A DNA stretch of 49,257 bases from Ruminococcaceae bacterium AB4001 (GCA_000621765.1 JHXJ01000023.1:1-49257), one strand, 5' to 3'. Shown: positions 1-9,169, counted from the first letter of the stretch. Translations and numbers: made by a program. The notes: generated from the letters alone by a model not told the origin.

Positions 1-238
1 GCTGATTATATAAGGAATATCCTAAACATCCTGCTTCATATCCGCATTCAATATCATATGTGTCATTTGGATCGAGCTTTTGTTTCACTTTTTCTATAAA
101 CAGCAATATATTCTTATAATCCGGACTTGCCTGAATGGTAGCGTAGATTCTGTCATCTGCTCCGAACACAGGTTCCATTGCACATAATGTGTAATTGGTA
201 CTGTGGACATCCATTCCTATCTTTAGTATTCTTTTCAT
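1..238 (-). mobile_element. IS110-family transposase, N-terminal part (cut by window edge)
   Basis: The minus strand reads an open frame from an ATG at 238 out through base 1, giving 79 residues. It begins MKRILKIGMDVHSTNYTLC and later has DIECGYEAGCLGYSLYN, the usual start of IS110-family DEDD (RuvC-like) transposases. D10 and E64 match the first two catalytic acidic residues of that family. The start is fixed by a strong ribosome site (AAAGGAGGTCA) just upstream. IS110 enzymes are serine-dependent recombinases guided by a bridge RNA encoded in the element's own non-coding end. The C-terminal serine domain lies outside the window, so I cannot say whether the element is intact or whether it belongs to the IS110 or the IS1111 subgroup. 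Confidence 0.9.
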
Positions 239-374
239 TGTGACCTCCTTTGTATGTGGTAATTCCCATAGCTTTTGTTTGCAGCTTTAAGCATATAGGT
301 AAATCCACGTTGCTACAAACGTGAGGTCATTTCATATTATCTAAGCAGATAGTAGTTTTAGCAAATAAAAAAGT
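239..374 (-). ncRNA. IS110 leader; candidate bridge-RNA / left-end region
   Basis: This non-coding stretch lies between the transposase start and the hppA terminator. On the minus strand it contains a hairpin with 6-bp arms (CACGTT/AACGTG, 306-323). A perfect 7-base complement to the transposase ribosome site (TGACCTC, read from 329-323) could pair with GAGGTCA at 247-241 and close the translation start. In the IS110 subgroup the bridge RNA is encoded upstream of the transposase; in IS1111 it is downstream. The call is therefore conditional, and the element end has not been located. No other gene is visible here. Confidence 0.4.
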
Positions 375-416
375 CAACATAAAGCAAAGCGGCTGCCTTT
401 TTCACAAGACAGCCGC
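374..416 (-). terminator. Terminator after hppA
   Basis: A hairpin with perfect 7-bp arms (GCGGCTG at 389-395, CAGCCGC at 410-416) lies just past the hppA stop. On the minus strand it is followed by a T-rich tail (TTTGCTTT). It would separate hppA transcription from the IS110 leader. Confidence 0.75.
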
Positions 417-440
417 CATTATATTAGTTTTGTATCAGTA

Positions 441-2591
441 TCAGCCGAAAAGGCGGAAGTTTCTGATGATAGGAGCGATTGTGTTAGCAACTGTGGACAT
501 GAGCTTGATGAAGATGTCCAAAGCAACGCCTACAACGTCCTTACGTGTATCACCGATCGTGTCGCCCGTAACGGAAGCCTTGTGTGCAGGAGATCCCTTG
601 CCGTGGCCCTTGAGCATACCCTGCTCGATGTACTTCTTAGCGTTATCGAAAGCACCACCGGAGTTACCCATGAAGATAGCTCTCGGGATAGCAACGATCG
701 TAGCACCTACGAGGATACCGCCGACAAACTCAACACCGAGGATGAATCCGCCTACGATAGGAATGAGGAGAGCGAGGACTGAAGGAAGAACCATTCTGTG
801 GATAGCTTCCTTAGCAGCCATAGCGATCATCATGTTGTAGTCAGGCTTAGCCTTACCGTCAAGAACTTCCTGTGTCATCTGCTTGTCGCCGACGTCAGCC
901 ATGATCTTGGCAGCGTCGATTGTGTTATCTGTGAGAATAGCGCAGAAGTACTCAACGAGTGCGCCACCGAGGATACCACCGGCAACAACGAAGAATGAAG
1001 CGAAGTTAAGTGTCAGAGGCTGGCCGATCTCTGTGTAGTTACCAACGTAAGCCATGATGAGGGAAACTGTAGCGAATGCTGCAGAACCGATAGCGAAGCC
1101 CTTACCGATAGCAGCTGTTGTGTTACCAACTGCGTCGAGCTTATCTGTGATCTTACGTACATCTGCAGGAAGGTGGCAAGCTTCAGCAAGACCGCCTGCG
1201 TTATCAGCGATAGGACCGAAAGCGTCGATGGAAACTGTAGCACCAACGAATGCGAGCATACCGAGAGCGGAGATTGCGATACCGTAAGAACCGCAGATAA
1301 CACCGGAAACGATAAGTGCAACGATGATTACGAATACAGGGAGAAGAACTGATCTTGAACCGACAGCGTCACCCTTTGTAACAACGAAAGCCTCACCCTC
1401 TGTGCACATCTCAGCAAGCTTCTGTGTAGGCTTGTGATCTGTTGAGGTGTAGTACTCTGTGATGATACCGATTGCGATACCGGCTACGATACCCATTGCG
1501 GAAGAGATCCAGGGTGAGAGCCAGCCGAACTTGAATCCGTATGTAGCGAGGTCTGCAGCAGAAACGTCCTTGCCGTTGAAGATCATGTAAGCAGCAACAC
1601 CGCCGAATACGACTGTGCAGCCAGCAGAGATCCATGTGGAAAGGTCGAGTTCCTTTGACGGGTTGTCACCCATCTTCTTGATGTTAGCAAGACCGAGACC
1701 GATAAGGCATCCTACGAGGCCGCAGCCAGCGAGGATCGTCGGGAAAAGAACTGTAGCATTGAATGTAGCGTCAGAAACTGTTTCGCCGTGTGTCTGATAA
1801 AGAGTAACAGCGATCATGATTGAAGCAGACATTGTAGCAACGAATGACTCCAAGAGGTCGGAGCAGTTGCCGGCGATATCGTTAACGTTATCACCGATGA
1901 AGTCTGCGATTGTGTTCGGGATTCTTGAGTCATCCTCAGGAAGGTCATGTCTGAGCTTACCAAGGATATCTGAAGAAATGTCTGCTGCCTTTGTGTAGTT
2001 ACCGCCTGCAACACGGTTGAACATAGCAACGATGGAGCATCCCAAAGAATATGTTGAAATTCTCATGATGTAAGGGTTGCAGGTAAGAGCCTTAAGAATA
2101 AGACCGGAGCTTGTAACGTCATGCTTAATGCCGCCGAAGCAAAGGAGAACAGCGAGGAAGCCCAACATACCGAAGCCCTGAACTGCAAGGCCGGAGATTG
2201 AACCGCCGCAAAGAGCAACCTTAACTGTCTCACCGATTGAAAGGCTCTCTCTTGCTTTGTTCGAAGTACGAACGTTAGCGTATGTTGCGCTCTGCATACC
2301 GAGAACACAAACGATGGAACTCATCATGGCACCCATAAGGAATGTGATACCGCTGGTCTTCTCAACAAAAAGTGTGAAGATTACGGCAACAGCAGCAACC
2401 ACGATGGCGATGCTCTTGAACTCCGTCTTAAGGAAGGTCTGCGCGCCGGAACGGATGATACCTGACAGTTCGATCATGTCAGCTGTTCCTTCGGGCATCT
2501 TCTTAATACGGAAGTAATTGAACGCAACATAGATAAGTGCAAGCACTACTACGCCGAGTACGATTAACCAGGAAGTCGTAAGTAATGACAT
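441..2591 (-). CDS. hppA: Membrane-bound pyrophosphatase, K+-dependent type (ion pump)
   Basis: The 716-residue product is a polytopic membrane protein of the usual length for membrane pyrophosphatases, which hydrolyse PPi to pump H+ and/or Na+ out of the cell. Family motifs are visible: KAADISSDILGK (201-212), PEDDSR then DNVNDIAG (218-241), DAFGPIADNAGG (456-467) and a C-terminal DTIGDTRKD. The GNTTAAIGKG motif (489-498) has Ala where K+-independent enzymes have Lys, which predicts K+ dependence. Whether it moves Na+, H+ or both cannot be read with confidence. The signature DVGADLVGKVE is unusually divergent here. The start has a GAGAGGGG ribosome site. It is monocistronic, with its own promoter and terminator. 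Confidence 0.92.
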   Translation of the reverse strand: MSLLTTSWLIVLGVVVLALIYVAFNYFRIKKMPEGTADMIELSGIIRSGAQTFLKTEFKSIAIVVAAVAVIFTLFVEKTSGITFLMGAMMSSIVCVLGMQSATYANVRTSNKARESLSIGETVKVALCGGSISGLAVQGFGMLGFLAVLLCFGGIKHDVTSSGLILKALTCNPYIMRISTYSLGCSIVAMFNRVAGGNYTKAADISSDILGKLRHDLPEDDSRIPNTIADFIGDNVNDIAGNCSDLLESFVATMSASIMIAVTLYQTHGETVSDATFNATVLFPTILAGCGLVGCLIGLGLANIKKMGDNPSKELDLSTWISAGCTVVFGGVAAYMIFNGKDVSAADLATYGFKFGWLSPWISSAMGIVAGIAIGIITEYYTSTDHKPTQKLAEMCTEGEAFVVTKGDAVGSRSVLLPVFVIIVALIVSGVICGSYGIAISALGMLAFVGATVSIDAFGPIADNAGGLAEACHLPADVRKITDKLDAVGNTTAAIGKGFAIGSAAFATVSLIMAYVGNYTEIGQPLTLNFASFFVVAGGILGGALVEYFCAILTDNTIDAAKIMADVGDKQMTQEVLDGKAKPDYNMMIAMAAKEAIHRMVLPSVLALLIPIVGGFILGVEFVGGILVGATIVAIPRAIFMGNSGGAFDNAKKYIEQGMLKGHGKGSPAHKASVTGDTIGDTRKDVVGVALDIFIKLMSTVANTIAPIIRNFRLFG

Positions 2592-2679
2592 AAACCGGGC
2601 CCCTCTCTTTAAGAATTTTGATATAGATTATTTAAAGCATTTGGACATAGTAAACCCATGCTCTGTATAAACCGAACAG

Positions 2680-2708
2680 ATTATACATATAATCAATTTC
2701 TTTGGCAA
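2680..2708 (-). promoter_or_regulatory. hppA promoter
   Basis: On the minus strand TTGCCA (2708-2703) and TATAAT (2685-2680) are separated by 17 bp, about 90 bp upstream of the hppA start. The layout fits a sigma-A promoter. Confidence 0.7.
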
Positions 2709-2753
2709 TCAAAACAATACGGATTTTTCCATATAAATCAACGATTTTTCAAT

Positions 2754-3668
2754 TTACTCGTTGATGAGGGAGTCGACAAACAATTCGGCATCGAAATTGG
2801 CAAGATCCTCCACGCGCTCACCTAAACCTGCAAGCACGATAGGCTTTCCTGACTGGTAAGCGACCGCGATGGCAACACCGCCCTTAGCGCTGCCGTCAAG
2901 CTTTGTAATGCCGACATAGTCAAGTCCCGTAACCTCTCCGAAGCCCTCTGCCTGTATAACGGCATTCTGGCCTGTCGTTGCATCGATGATAAGGAGCGAC
3001 TTGATGACCGCGTCCGGAGCTTCACGCTCGATGACACGTCTGATCTTTGCGAGCTCCTCCATGAGATTCTTCTTATTATGGAGACGGCCTGCAGTATCAA
3101 CGAGAAGAACATCAGTGCCTCTTGCCTGTGCCGCATGGACGGCATCGAAAACAACGGAAGCCGGATCCGCGCCTTCCTGCTCCTGGGCGATGACAGCTGT
3201 TCCTGTCCTCTCTCCCCATGTCTTCAGCTGGCCGACTGCAGCAGCACGAAAAGTATCACAGGCTGCCATTAAGACCTTCTTGCCCTCTTTCTTGTATCTT
3301 GCGGCAAGCTTGCCCGATGTGGTCGTCTTTCCTGTTCCGTTAACGCCTATCATGAGTATGATGTTGAGCCTGCCGGGAACGATCTCGATAGTCTCAGGTT
3401 CACCAAGGATCTCGAGCATCCTCTCTTTTACCGAAGCAAGAACAGCTTCCTTGCTGTCGTTACCGGTCTTGCGGATGTTTTCCTTTACCCTGCCGATGAT
3501 GTCATCGCTGGCCGAAACGCCGCAGTCTGCCCTGATGAGTAGTTCTTCCAGTTCATCTAACATGTCCTCATCGAAGTGTCCGCTTGAAGCGGCAAGCTTA
3601 GTAAAGCTTCCCGCAAAGAAGTTTCTGGTCTTTTCGAGTCCCTTTTTAAACAGATCTGCTAATCCCAT
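2754..3668 (-). CDS. ftsY: Signal recognition particle receptor FtsY
   Basis: The 304-residue product is a GTPase that docks SRP-ribosome complexes at the membrane. The NG domain is complete: GVNGTGKTT (108-116, P-loop), DTFRAAA (138-144), DTAGR (191-195) and TKLDG (255-259). The N-terminal extension is short and lacks the long acidic A-domain of enterobacterial FtsY, as is common in Bacillota. Its start codon overlaps the smc stop codon by one base (TAATG), so the two genes are probably translationally coupled. It is the last gene of the acpP-rnc-smc-ftsY cluster. Confidence 0.96.
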   Translation of the reverse strand: MGLADLFKKGLEKTRNFFAGSFTKLAASSGHFDEDMLDELEELLIRADCGVSASDDIIGRVKENIRKTGNDSKEAVLASVKERMLEILGEPETIEIVPGRLNIILMIGVNGTGKTTTSGKLAARYKKEGKKVLMAACDTFRAAAVGQLKTWGERTGTAVIAQEQEGADPASVVFDAVHAAQARGTDVLLVDTAGRLHNKKNLMEELAKIRRVIEREAPDAVIKSLLIIDATTGQNAVIQAEGFGEVTGLDYVGITKLDGSAKGGVAIAVAYQSGKPIVLAGLGERVEDLANFDAELFVDSLINE

Positions 3669-6600
3669 TATCTGAGCTCCATAGAAAGAATCTTTGAAAC
3701 ACCACGCTCTGCCATGGTAACGCCGTACATCTGGTCGCAGGCTTCCATGGTACCCTTACGATGTGTAACAAGAATGAACTGAGACTTAGCCGAGTGTCTT
3801 CTTACGAAGTCAGTAAATCTCGTGATATTAACGTCGTCCAAAGCAGCCTCGACCTCGTCAAGGATGACGAACGGAGAAGGCTTCAATTCCTGTATCGCGA
3901 AAAGAAGACCGATGGCTGTAAGACATCTCTCACCGCCTGACAGGAGCGAGAGGTTCTGGAGCTTCTTTCCGGGCGGCTGGGCCTTGATGTCGATCGCGCA
4001 TTCGAGGACATCCTCGGAATCGTTGCCGAGAACGATCTCCGCAGTACCGCCTCCGAACAGGTCGGTAAACACCTGACTGAAGTTCTTATTGATCGTATCG
4101 AAATGCTCGGTAAATTCAGACCTCATCTTGGTAAGCAGATCGTCTATTACCTTTTCGAGATCCTTCTTGGCATTCTCAATGTCGTCTCTCTGCTTGGTCA
4201 TGAAGTCGAGTCTTTCAGAAAGTTCGCTGAACTCCTGCAAAGCTCCGAGATTGACCGGACCTAACGCCTTGATGGCATTCTTGAGAGTCTGGATCCTCTT
4301 GGCCTGCTCAGCGGGCTTTGTAACTGGCTCGACGGAATCCTTGATGTTGTCATATGTCGTCTCGTAATCTTCCCAGAGCTTGTTCTTGTTCTGGTCGATC
4401 TCGAGAAGGAACCTGTCGTACTTCGACATATGGGCAGAGAGCTTGTCCCTTAGAGCCTGTACCTCATCCATGCCGGCATTAAGTCTGTCACCGTAGGAAG
4501 TGAGATCGCCATTAACAACAGCCCTCTTCTCATAGAGCGATGATATCTGCTCTTCAAGGATCTTCTGCTGCTTCGCGTTCTCATCGAGCTTCCTGTCTAA
4601 TTCATTTATCTCTTTGGTGATGCTGTTGACAGTTTCTTTGGCTTCATTAACGGTATCGCTGAACTTCTCTCTTCCGAGCTTCGCATCTTCTATCTGCTTC
4701 TTGATGTGTCCGGCAAGATCAAGGATACCGCTTCTTTCGGTCAGCTTGCGCTCGGCAAGGGATGCTACCTCCCTGACTCTGGCAGCGATCTTCTCGAGTT
4801 CAACAGCCTGTTCTTCTGAAAGTCTCTGCTGCTCTTCGATCTCTTCCTGATAATCGGAGAGTTCGCCGTTGATATCATTTTCGATACGGCTCAGTTCTTC
4901 GAGATCTTCTTCAAGTCTTATCTTCGACTTGGAAACGGACTGCATGTTCTCTTCAAAACCTGCAAGGGACTTCTCGGTCTCTTCAAGTCTTGTCTTCGTA
5001 TTATTGTACTCACCCTCTGCCTTGACCTCTTCAAGCTGGTAGAACTTCAGCTGTTCTCCGAGCTGGGCAAGTTCGCGCCTGAGTGTTCCGATGTCGTCAT
5101 CAACTTCCTGACGCTGGTCTTCTGAATCTGCGAGCTTTGCTTCGAGATCTGCAACGGACTTGGTCAGGGCTTCTATCTCATGCTTTCTTCCGATAATGCC
5201 GGTTCCGGCGCCGGTCTTCCTTAACGAGCCGCCCGTAAGGGAACCGCCCGGGTTGACCGAATCGCCTTCAAGAGTCATTACCTTATATGCACGTCCCGTC
5301 TTGGAAGCGATAACTCTTGCAGCATCAAGATCATTGGCTACAAGGATCCTTCCTAAAAGATTCGCAACTATGTCAGTCAGGTCTTTGCCGCACCTGACAA
5401 GGTCAGATGCTATGCCGATATATCCGTTGACGCTTCTGGCTTTTCTTAAGTCATCCTCGTCGATATATCTCGCCCTGATGTTTTCGATAGGAAGGAATGT
5501 AACTCTTCCGAGCCTCTTTTCCTTAAGGACATCGATGAGTTCAGCAGCATCTGCTTCACTCTTGGTAACAACATTGTGAAGAGCGTTGCCTAATGCGGTC
5601 TCGATCGCGATCTCATATTTACTGTCAGTCTCGATCAGGTCACCTAATACGCCAACCATGAGGCTCTTAACGGATCTGTCTGTCTCTGCAAGTTCCAAAA
5701 GACGCCTTACAGACTCCTGATAACCTTCTTTACGTTTATCGATATCCTTGAGGGTTCTGAGCTTGGATTCTTCAGCAGAAAGCTTTCTGTTATTGGTCTC
5801 AAAGAACTGGTTGAGTTCTTCCTGACGGACTCTTAATTCCTCAAGCTTTTTGTTGCGGACTTCTATGTCCTTATTTACGTCACCTTTGATCTTACGGATC
5901 TCGTCTAAGGCCTTCTCCTCTTCAGCGAGCTTGGAAGTCAGTTCGCTCTTTCCGCTCTCGGAAGTATTCCTTGCCTCCTGCATCTCCCTGATCTTATCGT
6001 CGAGTGCAGATATGCCGGCCTGACATTCAGTGATCTTCTTTCTGGTCTCGAAAAGTTCTTCCGTCTTTGCCTTGACCTTGGAATCTGCTTTGCCTGCTTC
6101 CTTCCTGCTGTTCTCATATTCTTCGAACTTTGCAAGGCGCTCCTTATCGAGAGACTCGCTCAGTGTCTTGGCCTCATCTGCCTCTTTGAGGAGACTGTCT
6201 GCCTTGGCCTTCTTCTCTGCGAGTTCTTTGGAGAGCTTTTCCAATGTCTCATCGGCAGACTCCATCTCGGACTTGAGTTCTTCGATCCTCTGATTGGTCT
6301 GGTTGAGTCTTTCGATTGAAACCTTTTTATCTATCTGAGCCTCATGCTCAAATTCGGTCAGGTCAGAAAGTTCCTGTCTCTTGTCCTCGATCTCGACATC
6401 AAGAGCCTCACTCTTTGCGATGATCTCCTGGTGGCTCTTTCTGAGCTTCATGTACTCATCTTCACGCTCGGCGATCTCTTTTTCGAGCTGTTCCTTAAGA
6501 CCGGCGGAATCGCCCATCTCCCTGTTAGCCTCTGAGATCTTATGAACAAGCAGGGATGTCTCAAGTTTCTTGAGTTCCTCGTACTTGGTGTTGAAATCAC

Positions 6601-7237
6601 GTGCCTTGCCGGCCTGCTCTTCCAATGGTCCTTTGCGTTCTTCAAGTTCGCCAAGAATATCGTTGATCCTCACAAGGTTCTGCTCGGTGCTCGTAAGCTT
6701 TCTCTGAGCCTCATCCTTGCGGACACGGTATTTTACGATACCGGATGCCTCTTCGATGACCCTTCTTCTGTCTTCGGACTTAGTTGAGAGGATATCGTCG
6801 ACCCTTCCCTGTCCGACCAGTGAATAACCGTCACGGCCAAGACCTGTATCAAGGAAAAGGACCGTAATGTCCTTAAGCCTGCAGTTGACTTTGTTTATCT
6901 GATATTCGGACTCACCTGATCTGTAGAGTCTTCTGGTAATGCATATTTCAGGGAAGCCGTAATCGATATATCCGTCGGAATTATCGAAAGTAATGGAGAC
7001 TTCGGCATAGTTCATCGGGCGTCTGGCAGATGTTCCGTTGAAGATGACATCTTCCATCTTTCCGCCACGGAGCTGCTTGACGCTCTGCTCGCCCAATACC
7101 CATCTGACGGCATCGCTGATGTTGGATTTTCCGCTTCCGTTAGGACCAACCACGGCCGTAAGACCGCGGTCAAAGTCGATACAGGTATAATCGGGGAACG
7201 ATTTGAACCCCTGAAGCTCTAATTTCTTAAGATACAT
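3668..7237 (-). CDS. smc: Chromosome segregation protein SMC
   Basis: The 1189-residue product is the core ATPase of bacterial condensin, which works with ScpA and ScpB to organise and segregate the chromosome. The N-terminal head has the P-loop GPNGSGKSN (31-39). Two long coiled-coil arms rich in Glu, Lys and Leu flank a hinge at roughly residues 510-660. The C-terminal head has the ABC signature LSGGER and Walker B FVILDEVEAALDD. The length is typical of the family. It lies 81 bp downstream of rnc and overlaps ftsY by one base. Confidence 0.97.
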   Translation of the reverse strand: MYLKKLELQGFKSFPDYTCIDFDRGLTAVVGPNGSGKSNISDAVRWVLGEQSVKQLRGGKMEDVIFNGTSARRPMNYAEVSITFDNSDGYIDYGFPEICITRRLYRSGESEYQINKVNCRLKDITVLFLDTGLGRDGYSLVGQGRVDDILSTKSEDRRRVIEEASGIVKYRVRKDEAQRKLTSTEQNLVRINDILGELEERKGPLEEQAGKARDFNTKYEELKKLETSLLVHKISEANREMGDSAGLKEQLEKEIAEREDEYMKLRKSHQEIIAKSEALDVEIEDKRQELSDLTEFEHEAQIDKKVSIERLNQTNQRIEELKSEMESADETLEKLSKELAEKKAKADSLLKEADEAKTLSESLDKERLAKFEEYENSRKEAGKADSKVKAKTEELFETRKKITECQAGISALDDKIREMQEARNTSESGKSELTSKLAEEEKALDEIRKIKGDVNKDIEVRNKKLEELRVRQEELNQFFETNNRKLSAEESKLRTLKDIDKRKEGYQESVRRLLELAETDRSVKSLMVGVLGDLIETDSKYEIAIETALGNALHNVVTKSEADAAELIDVLKEKRLGRVTFLPIENIRARYIDEDDLRKARSVNGYIGIASDLVRCGKDLTDIVANLLGRILVANDLDAARVIASKTGRAYKVMTLEGDSVNPGGSLTGGSLRKTGAGTGIIGRKHEIEALTKSVADLEAKLADSEDQRQEVDDDIGTLRRELAQLGEQLKFYQLEEVKAEGEYNNTKTRLEETEKSLAGFEENMQSVSKSKIRLEEDLEELSRIENDINGELSDYQEEIEEQQRLSEEQAVELEKIAARVREVASLAERKLTERSGILDLAGHIKKQIEDAKLGREKFSDTVNEAKETVNSITKEINELDRKLDENAKQQKILEEQISSLYEKRAVVNGDLTSYGDRLNAGMDEVQALRDKLSAHMSKYDRFLLEIDQNKNKLWEDYETTYDNIKDSVEPVTKPAEQAKRIQTLKNAIKALGPVNLGALQEFSELSERLDFMTKQRDDIENAKKDLEKVIDDLLTKMRSEFTEHFDTINKNFSQVFTDLFGGGTAEIVLGNDSEDVLECAIDIKAQPPGKKLQNLSLLSGGERCLTAIGLLFAIQELKPSPFVILDEVEAALDDVNITRFTDFVRRHSAKSQFILVTHRKGTMEACDQMYGVTMAERGVSKILSMELR

Positions 7238-7318
7238 CTAAAAACGGTTCCGTCTAAATCCTTATATAATCGCCCAAGTATTATAAACCATACGGAGCAT
7301 TTTTGTAGGACAATATGA

Positions 7319-8029
7319 TCAGCAGTGCTCCGGATAAAGGCGCATATATTCCTTCAATCCCTTTTCTGCGCACTTCTGCTCGGCATCCTTTTTGCTGTGT
7401 CCGACGGCTGTCGCCAGGAGCACATCATCAGAATAGACACTGACGTCGAATTCCTTCATGTGGGCAGGACCGCGTTCGCCTGTCACCTCAAATCTGATCT
7501 TATGTTGGAATCCTCTTGTCTGTGCAAGTTCAAGCAGTTTGCTCTTGTAATCCAGGAAAATCTCTCCGTTTACCGCTTTCTGAACCGTTTCGGTTAGATT
7601 TTTCAAGATACATTTCTTTGCCTGCTCAAATCCGCCATCGAAATACACCGCAGCGATCACTGACTCAAAACAGTCGGCAAGAGTCGAATCCTTATCGTTA
7701 CCGCCGCTCTGTGATTCGCCCTTTCCGAGAAGGAGATAATCGCCAAGATGCAGTCTTCTTGCAACCTCTGCAAAAGACTTCTCACAGACTGATACGCTTC
7801 TCATCTTGGAGAGGTATCCTTCATCAGCCTGGGGCTTTAATTCATAGATCATCTGTCCGACGACGACATCAAGTACGGCGTCACCGATGAACTCAAGCCT
7901 CTGGTTGGACTCCCAGTGTCCGCGTCCTGTCTCGAAAACGTAGGTCGTATGCGTAAAAGCCGTCTCAAGGAGCGACTTATCTTTAAAGGTGTAACCCAAA
8001 TCTTTTTCTAAGTTTGTATAATCAGCCAT
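7319..8029 (-). CDS. rnc: Ribonuclease III
   Basis: The 236-residue product is the double-strand-specific endonuclease that processes rRNA and other structured RNAs. The RNase III domain has RLEFIGDAVLD (44-54), with catalytic E46 and D50, and LADCFES with the second Asp/Glu pair. A double-stranded RNA-binding domain follows (about 155-230). The residue before RLEFIGD is Gln43, where most family members have Glu (NERLEFLGD). The metal-binding residues themselves are kept, so activity is expected. It lies between acpP and smc, the conserved Bacillota order. Confidence 0.95.
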   Translation of the reverse strand: MADYTNLEKDLGYTFKDKSLLETAFTHTTYVFETGRGHWESNQRLEFIGDAVLDVVVGQMIYELKPQADEGYLSKMRSVSVCEKSFAEVARRLHLGDYLLLGKGESQSGGNDKDSTLADCFESVIAAVYFDGGFEQAKKCILKNLTETVQKAVNGEIFLDYKSKLLELAQTRGFQHKIRFEVTGERGPAHMKEFDVSVYSDDVLLATAVGHSKKDAEQKCAEKGLKEYMRLYPEHC

Positions 8030-8046
8030 ATCTTTATCTACGAGAA

Positions 8047-8078
8047 ACGGCTGAATGCATAAGTACGCATCCAGCCGT
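8047..8078 (-). terminator. Hairpin between acpP and rnc
   Basis: ACGGCTG (8047-8053) pairs with CAGCCGT (8072-8078), and the inner bases ATGC/GCAT can extend the stem. On the minus strand only a short T run follows (TTTCTCG). It may act as an attenuating terminator that lowers rnc-smc-ftsY expression relative to acpP, which needs far more product. Confidence 0.45.
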
Positions 8079-8123
8079 CAAAACTTCTTAAAGTTATATC
8101 AGAGATTGGTTATCTCCGGCATA

Positions 8124-8369
8124 TCAGCCCTCTGTAAGGCTCTGAATATACTCGACTGCATCCTTAACGGTAACAACCTTCTCAGCTACATCGTCAGGGA
8201 TCTCGATATCGAATTCCTGCTCCATAGCCATAACAAGTTCAACCATATCAAGGGAATCAGCGTTAAGATCATCTACAAAAGAGGAATCCTCTGTGATTGT
8301 ATCCTCATCTACACCGAGCTGATCAACGATCATCTGCTTAATCGAGTTGAAAAGTTCTTCATTTGACAT
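8124..8369 (-). CDS. acpP: Acyl carrier protein
   Basis: The 81-residue acidic protein has the DSL motif (38-40); Ser39 is the 4'-phosphopantetheine attachment site. The following helix reads [13 protein letters not shown], typical of fatty-acid-synthesis ACPs. It carries growing acyl chains for lipid synthesis in the cytosol. It is the first gene of the acpP-rnc-smc-ftsY cluster, has a strong promoter of its own and is followed by a hairpin before rnc. The ribosome site is GGAGGT. Confidence 0.96.
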   Translation of the reverse strand: MSNEELFNSIKQMIVDQLGVDEDTITEDSSFVDDLNADSLDMVELVMAMEQEFDIEIPDDVAEKVVTVKDAVEYIQSLTEG

Positions 8370-8411
8370 AATTTAGTACCTCCGTACGATTCTTAGTAAA
8401 TCCACAAGTTG

Positions 8412-8440
8412 TTTTTAATGTAAGACTCGACATTTGTCAA
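8412..8440 (-). promoter_or_regulatory. acpP promoter
   Basis: On the minus strand a consensus TTGACA (8440-8435) is followed after 17 bp by TAAAAA (8417-8412), about 40 bp upstream of the acpP start. It probably also serves rnc, smc and ftsY. Confidence 0.7.
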
Positions 8441-8473
8441 TAGTATATTTTGACTATCGAAGTTCTTTGACAT

Positions 8474-9091
8474 TTATCCTTTCAGATAGTGCTTGCCCTT
8501 TATAAGGTAGTCCACGCCTGAAACAATAGTCATAATAACACATATTCCGAAAAGAACATCCCCAATTATCGTAACCGGAGATATAGCCAGCGGATAGCCG
8601 GAATACCCGAGTCCGAATATCTTCAGGAGCAAAGGTTCAAACATAAGATAGATCAGCGCGATCATCTGTGTGACGGTCTTAATCTTGCCGATCATCTTAG
8701 CTGCTATGACTTCGCCCTTTGAAGCTGCGATCATTCTAAGACCGGATACCGCGAATTCTCTCAGGATGACTATCATTACCAGCCAGGCTGAAAGACGCCC
8801 GAGCTCTACGAATGCGAGCATAATGCTTATTACGAGGATCTTGTCTGCAAGAGAATCAAGGAACTTTCCGAGATCTGTTATGAGATTGTACTTACGTGCG
8901 ATCTTACCGTCGGCAGCGTCCGTAAGGGATGCCAGGATGAAAACTCCGGCAGCAACTATCATGCCGTTGGAATTAATAAAATTGTTCCAGCCTTCAGGCT
9001 GCCAGCAGAAGATGTTGACCGGCAACATAAAAAGAAGCGTAACAGGAACAAGAATTATCCTCATGACCGATAACTTGTTTGGCAGGTTCAT
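8474..9091 (-). CDS. pgsA: CDP-diacylglycerol-glycerol-3-phosphate 3-phosphatidyltransferase
   Basis: The 205-residue product is an integral membrane enzyme that makes phosphatidylglycerol phosphate from CDP-diacylglycerol and glycerol-3-phosphate. The CDP-alcohol phosphotransferase signature D-x2-D-G-x2-A-R-x8-G-x3-D-x3-D is fully present (D58, D61, G62, A65, R66, G75, D79, D83). Several hydrophobic segments follow. The start has AAGGAG 10-15 bases upstream. It lies downstream of rimO on the same strand, with a 78-bp gap. Confidence 0.93.
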   Translation of the reverse strand: MNLPNKLSVMRIILVPVTLLFMLPVNIFCWQPEGWNNFINSNGMIVAAGVFILASLTDAADGKIARKYNLITDLGKFLDSLADKILVISIMLAFVELGRLSAWLVMIVILREFAVSGLRMIAASKGEVIAAKMIGKIKTVTQMIALIYLMFEPLLLKIFGLGYSGYPLAISPVTIIGDVLFGICVIMTIVSGVDYLIKGKHYLKG

Positions 9092-9169
9092 GAAATGACA
9101 ACTCCTTTTCTTATTTCCGAATTACTCGGAAGAATTAACATATAAATAATATACATATTTTCCGACCCG

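Noticed and set aside
430-840. 136-residue open frame on the plus strand
   Set aside because: It lies entirely antisense to hppA and the hppA terminator, has no ribosome site and has no recognisable protein pattern.
2986-3675. 229-residue open frame opposite ftsY
   Set aside because: ftsY motifs on the minus strand are complete; the plus frame is Ser/Leu-rich shadow sequence without a start signal.
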